Source: Oceanospirillum sp964342385
GTDB taxonomy: Bacteria; Pseudomonadota; Gammaproteobacteria; Pseudomonadales; Halomonadaceae
Assembly (NCBI GenBank): GCA_964342385.1
Contig: CAYFGP010000006.1
Coordinates: 47,294 to 111,293, forward strand
Direction of reading: 5' to 3'
Length of the DNA stretch: 64,000 nt
In this document: piece by piece, positions 24,339 through 33,436 of the stretch
Numbering within the stretch: position 1 is the stretch's first letter
How the letters are laid out: every line of letters begins with the position of its first letter
The notes under the pieces: model-generated
The model's database searches: none
The model's input: the letters and a program-made list of their open reading frames with translations, nothing else
What the model was told of the DNA's origin: nothing
Position numbers and translations under genes: made by a program

Positions 24339-25934
24339 ATGTCTCAAACAACATCGTCTCAGGCAACATCGCAAGCACAAAACTCTCATATAGAAACTGA
24401 AGGCCCTCAGGCACAGACAGAGCACAAGCAGCCCAATATTCTCTTTATTATGGCGGATCAGCTGGCCGCACCGGTGCTATCGACCTACGGTGGTAAGGTT
24501 GCTAAAACCCCTAACCTGGATAAGCTGGCAGCCGGTGGTGTGGTATTTGAGTCCGCCTACTGCAACAGCCCGCTGTGTGCGCCCAGTCGTTATGTCTTAA
24601 TGACCGGTCAGCTGCCAAGCAAGATCGGCGCGTATGATAATGCCGCTGAGTTTCCGGCAGATATTCCTACCTTTGCTCACTATCTACGCAACTCCGGTTA
24701 TCGCACAGCCCTGTCCGGCAAGATGCACTTCTGTGGCCCCGATCAGCTGCATGGCTTTGAAGAGCGCCTGACAACCGATATCTACCCTGCCGACTACGGC
24801 TGGTTCCCGGATTGGGAAGACTTTGAGCGTCGCCCAACCTGGTATCACAATATGTCTTCCGTGACCCAGGCTGGCCCCGCAGTACGGACCAACCAGCTGG
24901 ATTTTGATGATGAGGTGGTTTTCCACGCGCAACGCTATCTGTTTGATCATGTGCGCGGTAACGATGAGCGCCCGTTCTGCTTAACGGTTTCTATGACTCA
25001 CCCTCACGATCCTTATGCGATCTCCCAGGAGTATTGGGACCGTTACACGGATGAAGAGATCGATATGCCATCGTTTGAGCTGGCCGATGATGAGCAAGAC
25101 CCACACTCCCGCCGTTTACTGCATGTCTATCAAATGGATCGTCGCAATATCAGTGATCAACAGATCCGCAATGCTCGCCGGGCTTATTACGGTGCTACCA
25201 GTTATGTGGATGATCAGATCGGTAAGCTATTAAAAGCACTGGAAGAAACTGGACTCAGCGATAATACCATCGTTGTCTTCTCCGGCGACCATGGCGATAT
25301 GCTGGGTGAGCGCGGCCTTTGGTACAAGATGAGCTACTTTGAGTGGTCTGCCCGTGTACCTATGCTGGTTTACGCTCCAAAGCACTTTGAACCTCACCGC
25401 GTAAAAGAATCCATCTCGACCATGGATCTGCTGCCGACCTTTGCGGAATTGGCTAACGCCGGTGAAGCCCCTGAATACGTAATGCCGATTGATGGCCGCA
25501 GTCTGATGCCTCATCTAACGGGCAAGGGCGGTCATGATGAAGTGATCGGTGAGTATATGGGCGAAGGTGTCGTCGCGCCTATGTTTATGATCCGCCGGGG
25601 TGAGCTGAAATATATCTGCAGCGAACCTGACCCAGAGCAGCTGTTTAACCTAGCCGATGACCCGCAAGAGCGCAATAACCTGGCGCAAGATCCTGCTTAC
25701 GCCGACACCCTGGCGGCCTTCCGTGCAGAAGCCGAGGCCCGTTGGGACTCTGAAGCCATTACCCGCGATGTGATTATCAGCCAGAAAAGGCGTCGTTTTG
25801 TGGCGCAAGCCCATAAACAAGGCAAAGAACCTCTTTGGGATCACCAGCCTATTTTTGAGGCCAGCCAGATGTATATGCGTAACAACATCGATCTGGATGA
25901 TCTGGAAAAACGCTCCCGTTTTCCACAGGTGTAA
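24339..25934 (+). CDS. betC: Choline-sulfatase
   Basis: This 531-aa type I sulfatase hydrolyses choline-O-sulfate to choline and sulfate. The formylglycine signature is CAPSR at residues 80-84, with metal-ligand motifs IMADQLAAPV near the N-terminus and FSGDHGDMLGERGLWYKMS in the middle. A Ser/Gln-rich 28-residue N-terminal extension precedes the core. ATG 24339 is preferred over the in-frame GTG at 24321, which overlaps the GAGGAG Shine-Dalgarno. It leads directly into the choline transporter genes. Confidence 0.95.
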   Translation: MSQTTSSQATSQAQNSHIETEGPQAQTEHKQPNILFIMADQLAAPVLSTYGGKVAKTPNLDKLAAGGVVFESAYCNSPLCAPSRYVLMTGQLPSKIGAYDNAAEFPADIPTFAHYLRNSGYRTALSGKMHFCGPDQLHGFEERLTTDIYPADYGWFPDWEDFERRPTWYHNMSSVTQAGPAVRTNQLDFDDEVVFHAQRYLFDHVRGNDERPFCLTVSMTHPHDPYAISQEYWDRYTDEEIDMPSFELADDEQDPHSRRLLHVYQMDRRNISDQQIRNARRAYYGATSYVDDQIGKLLKALEETGLSDNTIVVFSGDHGDMLGERGLWYKMSYFEWSARVPMLVYAPKHFEPHRVKESISTMDLLPTFAELANAGEAPEYVMPIDGRSLMPHLTGKGGHDEVIGEYMGEGVVAPMFMIRRGELKYICSEPDPEQLFNLADDPQERNNLAQDPAYADTLAAFRAEAEARWDSEAITRDVIISQKRRRFVAQAHKQGKEPLWDHQPIFEASQMYMRNNIDLDDLEKRSRFPQV

Positions 25935-25977
25935 TAACCGCTAATACGTGCTGAAAAATAATAATAGGACTCTTGTT

Positions 25978-26934
25978 ATGAACACTTTAACTACTGTGAG
26001 TAAATTGGCTTGTTCTCTGGGTTTTGGACTGAGCTTGCTGGCCCAAGGCGTGGCTGCGGCAGAACCTGAGCAATGTAATACCGTACGTTTTACCGACCCT
26101 GGTTGGGGGGATATTAACTCCACCAATGCACTGGCCAGCGTGGTGCTAAAAGGCCTGGGTTATCAAACTGAGATCAGCACCCTGGCCGTGCCCATTGGCT
26201 TTGAAGGACTGAAAAACAACGAGATTGATGTCTTTCTGGGTAACTGGATGCCTGCGCAGCAGAAGTTTATCGATAAATATGTGCCTAAAGGCCAGGTTGA
26301 AGTGGTTGGCGAAAACCTGGATGGAGCTAAATTTACTCTGGCGGTACCGCGCTATGCCTATGATGCAGGGGTAAAAGACTTTGCGGATCTGGCCAAGTTT
26401 GAAGATAAATTCCGCAAACGTATCTATGGCATTGAAGCTGGCGCTCCGGCCAACCAGTTGCTGCAGAATATGATCGATAGCGGTGATTTTGGTCTGAAGA
26501 AGTGGCGTCTGGTGGAGTCTGGTGAACAAGGTGTGATGAGCCAGGTAAAACGGGATATGAAGCGCCAGCAGTTTATCGTTTTCCTCGGCTGGGAGCCGCA
26601 CCCGATGAACGCCAACTTTGATATGGCTTACCTGACCGGTGGCGATAAATACTTTGGTGCCAACTTTGGTGGTGCAACCGTCCATACCCTCACCCGCAAG
26701 GGCTATCAGCAGGAGTGCCAGAATGTGGGCAAACTGCTGAATAATCTTAAGTTCAGTTTAAGCATGGAAAATCAGGTGATGGGTTACATCATGCAAGATG
26801 GCCAACAGCCTGAAGAGGCCGCGCGTAAATACCTGACGCAGCATCCCGATGTGTTAAAGCCCTGGCTACAAGGTGTTACCACCACTAAAGGTGGCGATGC
26901 GCTGGCAGCGGTACGTAGCCATCTAAACCTTTAA
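25978..26934 (+). CDS. choX: Choline ABC transporter periplasmic binding protein
   Basis: This 318-aa protein has a Sec signal peptide to about residue 28 (GVAAA). Its mature sequence begins with the ChoX/OpuAC-type VRFTDPGWGDINSTNALA, and it has the aromatic pocket residues in FLGNWMPAQ and FLGWEPHPMN. It captures choline (and possibly choline-O-sulfate) for ChoW/ChoV. ATG 25978 lies behind AGGA; the frame upstream is a short unsupported extension. A structured 245-nt gap separates it from choW. Confidence 0.93.
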   Translation: MNTLTTVSKLACSLGFGLSLLAQGVAAAEPEQCNTVRFTDPGWGDINSTNALASVVLKGLGYQTEISTLAVPIGFEGLKNNEIDVFLGNWMPAQQKFIDKYVPKGQVEVVGENLDGAKFTLAVPRYAYDAGVKDFADLAKFEDKFRKRIYGIEAGAPANQLLQNMIDSGDFGLKKWRLVESGEQGVMSQVKRDMKRQQFIVFLGWEPHPMNANFDMAYLTGGDKYFGANFGGATVHTLTRKGYQQECQNVGKLLNNLKFSLSMENQVMGYIMQDGQQPEEAARKYLTQHPDVLKPWLQGVTTTKGGDALAAVRSHLNL

Positions 26935-27005
26935 CAGTGGGCCTTGCGCACCTTTAAAAACAAACCGTTAAACGGCAAATCTTAAAGAGCGTAAGCTAAA
27001 AACTT

Positions 27006-27143
27006 ATCCGTTTTGGCCTGGGAGTGGAATCCCTCAGTGATGATTTCGGGGTAATCGAATCGGCTCTATTGCTATCAAGTAGACCTTCATTGTTAGCAAC
27101 TAGCTTTCCATCACTCAGGCTCTCAGGCCCTTTCTTAACGGAT
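27006..27143 (+). promoter_or_regulatory. Structured RNA between choX and choW
   Basis: ATCCGTT (27006-27012) pairs with AACGGAT (27137-27143). Just inside, GGCCTGGGAG (27015-27024) pairs with CTCTCAGGCC (27120-27129) with one G-U. The enclosed ~95 nt has further pairing potential (ATCACTCAGG with CCCTCAGTGAT-like segments). It may balance expression of binding protein over permease, or be a processing site. Confidence 0.4.
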
Positions 27144-27179
27144 TAAGCACAATACGCGACTTTCCTGCTAGGTAATAAC

Positions 27180-28025
27180 ATGAACTGGATTACAGAACAT
27201 AAACTCCCGTTGGGGCAGTGGATGGAGGCCTTTGTGGATTGGCTGACATTCAACGCCACCGGCTTTTTTGATGCAGTCTCTTTTTCTCTGGAATGGTTAA
27301 TTCTCAATGCTGTCGAGATATTCCAGTGGTTTCCACCTTTTGTCCCCATGGCAATTACCGCAGCCATTGCCTGGTTTTTACACCGCAGCATTCCTCTAGT
27401 GGTGTTTGTGGTAGCAGCTCTAATGCTGATCCTTAATTTAGGTTACTGGCAGGAGATGTTGGAGACCTTTGTACTGGTGCTGACAGCGACCACGCTATCG
27501 GTGATTCTGGGCATTCCTATCGGTATCTTGGCTGCTCATAGACCCTGGGTATACACCCTGCTGCGACCGGTTTTGGATCTGATGCAGACTATCCCTACGT
27601 TTGTCTATCTGATCCCAACACTGGTGCTGTTTGGTCTGGGTGTAGTACCAGGTCTGATTTCCACCATTATCTTTGCGATTGCCGCCCCGATCCGTTTGAC
27701 CTATCTGGGTATTACCCGGGTCTCCGATGAACTGATTGAAGCAGGCAAAGCCTTTGGTGCCACACCGTTTAAACTGCTCTACAAAGTGGAACTGCCTGCC
27801 GCTATGCCCAATATTATGGCTGGTATCACCCAGTGCATTATGTTGTCACTGTCTATGGTGGTTATTGCCGCGCTGGTCGGGGCCGATGGTTTAGGTAAAC
27901 CGGTGATTCGAGCGCTAAACACCGTCAATATCTCTCAGGGCTTTGAAGCGGGTCTGGCCATTGTTCTAGTGGCGATTATTCTGGATCGCATCTGTAAAAC
28001 CCCTGGCGCAAAAGAGGAGGGCTAA
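27180..28025 (+). CDS. choW: Choline ABC transporter permease
   Basis: This 281-aa ProW/OpuAB-like inner-membrane permease has an N-terminal amphipathic segment and six or seven membrane helices. The coupling loop is ISDELIEAGKAFGATPFKLLYKVELP-like (positions around 27724-27800). GGTAATAAC precedes ATG 27180; the Shine-Dalgarno is weak. It ends directly before choV with a GGAGG that serves the ATPase start. Confidence 0.93.
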   Translation: MNWITEHKLPLGQWMEAFVDWLTFNATGFFDAVSFSLEWLILNAVEIFQWFPPFVPMAITAAIAWFLHRSIPLVVFVVAALMLILNLGYWQEMLETFVLVLTATTLSVILGIPIGILAAHRPWVYTLLRPVLDLMQTIPTFVYLIPTLVLFGLGVVPGLISTIIFAIAAPIRLTYLGITRVSDELIEAGKAFGATPFKLLYKVELPAAMPNIMAGITQCIMLSLSMVVIAALVGADGLGKPVIRALNTVNISQGFEAGLAIVLVAIILDRICKTPGAKEEG

Positions 28026-28028
28026 GTG

Positions 28029-29222
28029 ATGACGGCTATCAGTATTCGCAATCTGGATGTGGTATTTGGTGATAATGTGGCACAAAGCCTGGATCTTCTG
28101 GATCAGGGTAAAACTCGTCAGGAAATTATCGATGCAGGTGGTGGTGTTGTCGGTGTGCATAACGCCAGTATCGATGTCGCTCAGGGGGAGATCTGCGTCT
28201 TAATGGGGTTATCGGGTTCCGGCAAATCCAGTCTGTTACGGGCAGTCAATGGCTTGAACCCCATTAGTCGGGGTGAACTGCTGGTTCGGGACGGTGACGA
28301 GATGGTGGATATCGGACGTTGCGATAGCACCACCCTACGCCATATGCGTACCAATCGAGTGTCCATGGTATTCCAGAAGTTTGCTCTAATGCCCTGGCTA
28401 TCGGTGATCGATAACGTGGCTTTTGGCCTTGAGATGCAGGGTTTAAGCAAACAGGAACGTCACGCACAAGCGCAAGAAAAACTGGATATGGTAGGCCTGG
28501 GCGAATGGCGGGATAAATTCCCCCACGAACTGTCTGGAGGTATGCAACAGCGTGTTGGTCTGGCCCGCGCCTTTACTATGGACAGTGATATCTTGCTGAT
28601 GGATGAGCCCTTCTCAGCCCTGGATCCATTGATTCGTAGTCAGCTGCAAGATGAACTGATTGAGCTGCAGCAACAGCTGAATAAAACCATCTTATTTGTC
28701 AGTCATGATCTGGATGAAGCCCTGAAAATCGGCACCAATATCGCCATTATGGAATCCGCGCGTATTATCCAGCATGGCAAGCCGGAAGATATCGTACTGA
28801 ATCCCTGTAATGCCTATGTTGAGGACTTTGTTGCTCATACCAACCCTCTAAATGTGCTTCGGGGTCGTTCGTTGATGACGGATGTGGATAAGCTGGAGCG
28901 TTTTGACAGTACTCTGTTGTTAAACCGCAACGATAATACCCGTATCAGCACAGACCCTAACGGCAAGGTGGTATCCGCCAGCCGACAGGATCAACCACTG
29001 GCGCTGCATTATTGGAATGAAGGACAAAGTGCCGAGCAATTAAGCGATGACACCATGGTGATTGCCTCGCCAGAGATCTCTATGCGCCAGGCCATTGAGA
29101 TCCGCTATCGCACGGGACAGCCCGTATTGCTCAAGGAAGAGGGCAGTTTGATTGGTGTGCTATCGGATAAGAACTTCTATCACGCTCTGTTAGGCAAGCA
29201 CTTTACCGCCAGTGCTTCTTAA
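28029..29222 (+). CDS. choV: Choline ABC transporter ATP-binding protein
   Basis: This 397-aa glycine betaine/choline-type ATPase has Walker A GLSGSGKSS, signature LSGGMQQR and Walker B ILLMDEP. The C-terminal region from about residue 290 is CBS-like (SMRQAIEIRYRTGQPVLLKEEGSLIGVLSDKNF). ATG 28029 is preferred because GGAGG lies 8 nt upstream; GTG 28026 is adjacent. It powers uptake through ChoW. Confidence 0.93.
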   Translation: MTAISIRNLDVVFGDNVAQSLDLLDQGKTRQEIIDAGGGVVGVHNASIDVAQGEICVLMGLSGSGKSSLLRAVNGLNPISRGELLVRDGDEMVDIGRCDSTTLRHMRTNRVSMVFQKFALMPWLSVIDNVAFGLEMQGLSKQERHAQAQEKLDMVGLGEWRDKFPHELSGGMQQRVGLARAFTMDSDILLMDEPFSALDPLIRSQLQDELIELQQQLNKTILFVSHDLDEALKIGTNIAIMESARIIQHGKPEDIVLNPCNAYVEDFVAHTNPLNVLRGRSLMTDVDKLERFDSTLLLNRNDNTRISTDPNGKVVSASRQDQPLALHYWNEGQSAEQLSDDTMVIASPEISMRQAIEIRYRTGQPVLLKEEGSLIGVLSDKNFYHALLGKHFTASAS

Positions 29223-29351
29223 ATCACTTTGTTCAGATATGGGCTTTAACGCCATAACAAATACCAAGCAAGATAAGTTGTTGTAGATAGCAAGAAACTT
29301 ATCAGGAAGCTTACCAAGAATGGTGTAAGCATTCTGTTTGTCCTAAAGCGC

Positions 29352-29463
29352 TTGCCTTAAAAAGCAGCGTCTTAAAAAGTAATGTTTTAAAAGCAATGCC
29401 TTAAAAAACAGTGTTTTAAAGGACAAGCAGAGTGCTTAAAGCGAAGCTCTTAAGAACGAAGCA
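29352..29463. repeat. Degenerate ~15-nt tandem repeat upstream of SulP gene
   Basis: About seven imperfect units of the form TGCCTTAAAAAGCAG follow one another (CTTAAAAAG, TTTTAAAAG, CTTAAAAAA, TTTTAAAGG, CTTAAAGCG, CTTAAGAAC cores). Period is close to 15 nt. The 274-nt gap holds no gene. Confidence 0.55.
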
Positions 29464-29496
29464 ATCAATTAAATCCCCCTATGCCAGCCATTTGAT

Positions 29497-31446
29497 ATGG
29501 GAAAAAATATGACCTCCCAGCACTCTAAATCGACTAACTCTTCCTTATCCGCTCAATCCGATTCAACTTCAGCAGCGGGTTTAACTGCAGTGTCTGATTC
29601 AACAAAACAACAGGCATTACAAAAGTGGCTGCCTTTTCTGCGTTGGCTACCTTTTCTAAGTTGGCAAGAACGAGTTAATCGACAGACACTATTTGCGGAT
29701 CTAATGTCAGGCTTAACCGGTGCCATTGTGGTTTTACCTCAAGGGGTAGCCTATGCGCTGATTGCCGGTTTACCGCCAGAGTATGGTTTATATACCGCAA
29801 TCATCACTCCGATTATAGCCGGCTTATTTGGTTCTTCTTTGCATCTGATCTCGGGTCCTACCGCAGCCATATCCATCGTTGTGTTTAGTGTAGTCAGCAA
29901 TGTAGTTGAACCAGGCAGCAACAGTTTTATTCCCGCTGTATTAACCCTGACACTATTAACCGGTTTGATTCAGTTAGGCTTGGGATTCGCTCGTCTGGGA
30001 GTCTTGGTGAACTTTATCTCCCATACCGTGGTGATTGGCTTTACCACAGGGGCTGCGATTCTGATTGCGACCAGCCAGCTGAAATATACCTTAGGTATCT
30101 CTGTACCTTCCGGTGGTTCTTTTTTTGCTACCTGGAGCGCAATCCTTCAGCAACTGGAGTTCACTAACTTTTATGCTTTAGTGATCACGCTAACCACTAT
30201 GGCGGCAGTGATTGCCGTTAAAGAGATCAATTCAAAACTGTCAGCCAAACTACCGGCGATGCTGATCGGTATGATTGTTGGCAGTGTGATTTGCTGGCTA
30301 ATAGACGGTGCCAGTTATAACGTTGCTCTGGTGGGCGCGCTGTCGGGGCAGCTGCCGGAGTTTATGCTTCCGGATCTATCAGCCAATACTATTAGTGATC
30401 TGCTACCGGGGGCGGTTGCCGTTGCGATTCTAGGGTTGGTGGAGGCGGTATCTATTGCTCGGGCCATTGCACTTAGATCCGGTCAACGTATTGAGGGCAA
30501 TCAGGAGTTTATCGGACAAGGGCTATCGAATCTGGTGGGCAGTTTGTTTTCCTGTTATGCCGGTTCCGGTTCCTTTACCCGCTCAGGTGTGAACTATGAA
30601 TCCGGTGCTCAAACCCCTTTGGCAGCCATTTTTGCTGCGGTGATTCTGGTGTTTATTCTGCTCTATCTGCCGGAAGTCACCGCTTTTCTGCCACTACCGG
30701 TGATGGCAGGCGCTATCTTATTGATTGCCTGGGGACTGATCGATCAGCACCATATCAAAAAGATTCTGCACAGTAATAAACAAGAGATTGCGATCTTTCT
30801 GGTCACCTTTACGGCAACTCTGGTTGTTGAGCTGGAATACTCAATCTATCTGGGCGTGATGTTATCGCTGATTCTGTATCTGCAACGTACCTCACGCCCA
30901 AGAGTGATGGAAGTAGCACCTAAGTCGTTTGACTATGGCACCGATCTGCGCAGTGTTAAACGTTTTGATCTACAGGAATGCCCTGAAATTAAAATATTAA
31001 GGATTGATGGCTCCATCTTCTTTGGTGCGACAGATCATATTCAACAAGCATTCCAGCAGCACACCAGCCTTTTACATCATATAGGTGAAACCGTGCCAAA
31101 TGGTGTTGTTCAAGATAAGGGCGATACAGAAAATACCAAAGCAACAAAACAGACTATTTTGCTGATCTGCTCAGGTATTAACTTTATCGATATTGCCGGG
31201 GCGGAAATGCTGGTGCAAGAATGCAAACGGTTAAAAGCATCTGACCATAGATTAGTGTTCTGTGCCTTAAAAAATACGGTGTTAGATGAACTCTCTGAGA
31301 CGGGATATCTTGACCAGATCGGTCGTGAGTTTTTCTATGCCACAATTGATGATGCTTTATCTGAGATGGTGAAACAGGTGGATGACCAGTCCTGTTTAAG
31401 CTGTGAGAAAAGAGTGTTTAATCAGTGCCCCACCAGTAGATCTTAA
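29497..31446 (+). CDS. SulP family anion permease with STAS domain
   Basis: This 649-aa inner-membrane transporter has the SulP signature region (ALIAGLPPEYGLYTAIITPIIAGLFGSS), about 10-14 membrane segments to residue ~470, and a C-terminal STAS domain (LLICSGINFIDIAGAEML). SulP proteins move sulfate, bicarbonate or other anions. Next to betC it could handle sulfate released from choline-O-sulfate or the ester itself. The C-terminus has an unusual CLSCEKRVFNQC. ATG 29497 is used; ATG 29509 is equally possible. Confidence 0.88.
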   Translation: MGKNMTSQHSKSTNSSLSAQSDSTSAAGLTAVSDSTKQQALQKWLPFLRWLPFLSWQERVNRQTLFADLMSGLTGAIVVLPQGVAYALIAGLPPEYGLYTAIITPIIAGLFGSSLHLISGPTAAISIVVFSVVSNVVEPGSNSFIPAVLTLTLLTGLIQLGLGFARLGVLVNFISHTVVIGFTTGAAILIATSQLKYTLGISVPSGGSFFATWSAILQQLEFTNFYALVITLTTMAAVIAVKEINSKLSAKLPAMLIGMIVGSVICWLIDGASYNVALVGALSGQLPEFMLPDLSANTISDLLPGAVAVAILGLVEAVSIARAIALRSGQRIEGNQEFIGQGLSNLVGSLFSCYAGSGSFTRSGVNYESGAQTPLAAIFAAVILVFILLYLPEVTAFLPLPVMAGAILLIAWGLIDQHHIKKILHSNKQEIAIFLVTFTATLVVELEYSIYLGVMLSLILYLQRTSRPRVMEVAPKSFDYGTDLRSVKRFDLQECPEIKILRIDGSIFFGATDHIQQAFQQHTSLLHHIGETVPNGVVQDKGDTENTKATKQTILLICSGINFIDIAGAEMLVQECKRLKASDHRLVFCALKNTVLDELSETGYLDQIGREFFYATIDDALSEMVKQVDDQSCLSCEKRVFNQCPTSRS

Positions 31447-31500
31447 TCCCGTGCTTATAGTCGAGGGATATAGCGGCTGATGAAAAACTTTCATAACAAA

Positions 31501-31532
31501 AGACCCAAGCACCCTATAGAATGCTTGGGTCT
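31501..31532 (-). terminator. Terminator of the asnB/YcaO1 unit (also faces SulP)
   Basis: An 11-bp stem AGACCCAAGCA/TGCTTGGGTCT with a 10-nt loop. On the minus strand it is followed by TTTGTTATG. Confidence 0.65.
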
Positions 31533-31594
31533 AAGTAGGTCAAATAAACATTTGCCATTAAGGCCAGAACTCCCATGAGCTACAGTGAATCCAC

Positions 31595-33424
31595 TTAGCC
31601 CTCCAACCCAAACCTCTCCCTCAATACCATCAAACTGGCCAGATTCATAAAAATAGGGTCCAGAGAGGCTTGTATTGAAACATCCTGCGTCAGTGCCTGT
31701 TGATAAAACCCTCGCACTTTGTCCTTATCATAAAAGTCGGGCAGATATTTAAGATCCGAGAAATAACCTTGGAATAGATCAGCTAAAGGACCACTGGAAC
31801 GTAAACAAGCGGGTGCTGCGATAAAGGGCTTTTTCTCAATACGCGTGTAATTGGCGGGCATAAATTTCTCAGACACAACGCGCAGAATACGCTTATCGAT
31901 GCCATCGGCAAATTTATACTCCGTGGGTAAACCATGAATAAACTCAACCAAGGCGTTATCCAAAAACGGTGGACGACCTTCAATACCGTGAGCCATCTCT
32001 GTACGATCTGCCAAGGCTCCCAGATTGTAGCTTTGATAAACCGTTTGATAATGCAGTTTCTGGGCAATCGTTAGCCTGGAATCCTGCTCCGTTACTTGAA
32101 TGCCTGCCAAAGCATCCAAAGTCGATACGGTTTGATAAGGCTCAGCTCGTAACTGGCCCAGCATCAACCCCACTGGACAAGCATGTACCGCCTGAGCAGG
32201 CATAACGCCATATTTATTTTTCACGCCCTGCAGATGGTCAAACCAGGGCACGGGTAATTGATTAAAATCTTGATAGGGCTCGGTTAACTCTTGGCGGAAA
32301 AAACCATAACCAATCAAAGACTCGTCCGCACCTTCTCCCGTCAATACCGTTTTATGGCCTGACTCTGCCAATACCCGGCTGAGATAGTATTTACCGGCAA
32401 TATTGATATTGGGTACTGGCATCTCACTGTGTAGCACGGCATTGGCAAAGTGATCAGCCAGTAGCTGATCCGATACAGGGACACGATGATGCCGAATACT
32501 CAGAGCATCGGCCAGTTGCTTAGCCTGCGGACTTTCATCAAAAGCTTGATGCTCTTCAAAAACGATGGTGTAAGCATTTACCTCGCGCCCAAGATGCGTG
32601 GCTATTGCCGTAATCACCGAGGAATCGATACCACTACTCAGGTAAGTTTGCACCGACTCGTTGTGTGATAAACGTTTTTCAATGGCGCTTAACAGATAAT
32701 GCTCAAACTGAGCGCAAGCCTGCTCAAAAGACAGATCTGTTGATGAGAATTGAGAGGGATCAAAGGGTGACCGACGCACATAAGGCAAACATTCAACACC
32801 CTCACCAGAGACTTTGAGGTAGTGCCCTGGCGGCAAACTGAATACCCCTTCTACGGGAGTTTCCCTCGCATCCTGAGCAAAAAATGCAGCACCGGCCAGA
32901 TAAGTGTGATTCCACTTCGCCGGAACACCATAAGCCAGCAGCGCCTTAATTTCAGATGCAGCCAATAAAGCACCGTTATAAAGCGTGTAAAACAGCGGCT
33001 TTATACCGTGACGATCACGACCTAGATAAGCGCTTTGCGTTTCTCGATCCCAGATCGCAAAAGCAAACTCACCATCCAGTTCATCCAAACACTCAACGCC
33101 CTGACGGATATACTGATGCAGCAGATATTCGGAATCACTGCCGGTTTGAAAAGTCACTCCAGCCTGCTCCAGAGGAGTACGGGAATTATATAACTCCCCA
33201 TTGACCGCCATTACCACTCGGCCATCCTGGCTGTGCAGAGGTTGAACACCACTATCACCGCCATTAATCGCTAAACGGGTATGACCGATCGCCACATAGG
33301 GCTGATGAGCAAACCAATCGCCCTCACCGTCCGGACCACGGTGCTTTAGACTGTTTAATGCCTGAGTAAAGCCTTGCTCCGAACATGGAGCCTGAACGGA
33401 ATGATAAAAAACAAAACCACACAT
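31595..33424 (-). CDS. Asparagine synthase (glutamine-hydrolysing)-like protein of the RiPP locus
   Basis: This 609-aa class II glutamine amidotransferase / AsnB fold has catalytic Cys2 (MCGFVFYH), the glutaminase motifs HRGPDGEG and NGELYN, and the ATP-pyrophosphatase loop SSGIDSS in the synthetase half. It is 12 nt downstream of a YcaO gene and is co-transcribed with it. Within a RiPP cluster, AsnB-like enzymes amidate carboxylates or, in lasso peptides, close a macrolactam. The retained Cys2 favours a true glutamine-dependent amidotransferase. Its substrate here (the precursor C-terminus, an Asp/Glu, or free aspartate) is inferred only. Confidence 0.88.
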   Translation of the reverse strand: MCGFVFYHSVQAPCSEQGFTQALNSLKHRGPDGEGDWFAHQPYVAIGHTRLAINGGDSGVQPLHSQDGRVVMAVNGELYNSRTPLEQAGVTFQTGSDSEYLLHQYIRQGVECLDELDGEFAFAIWDRETQSAYLGRDRHGIKPLFYTLYNGALLAASEIKALLAYGVPAKWNHTYLAGAAFFAQDARETPVEGVFSLPPGHYLKVSGEGVECLPYVRRSPFDPSQFSSTDLSFEQACAQFEHYLLSAIEKRLSHNESVQTYLSSGIDSSVITAIATHLGREVNAYTIVFEEHQAFDESPQAKQLADALSIRHHRVPVSDQLLADHFANAVLHSEMPVPNINIAGKYYLSRVLAESGHKTVLTGEGADESLIGYGFFRQELTEPYQDFNQLPVPWFDHLQGVKNKYGVMPAQAVHACPVGLMLGQLRAEPYQTVSTLDALAGIQVTEQDSRLTIAQKLHYQTVYQSYNLGALADRTEMAHGIEGRPPFLDNALVEFIHGLPTEYKFADGIDKRILRVVSEKFMPANYTRIEKKPFIAAPACLRSSGPLADLFQGYFSDLKYLPDFYDKDKVRGFYQQALTQDVSIQASLDPIFMNLASLMVLRERFGLEG

Positions 33425-33436
33425 AGATTCAGTCCG

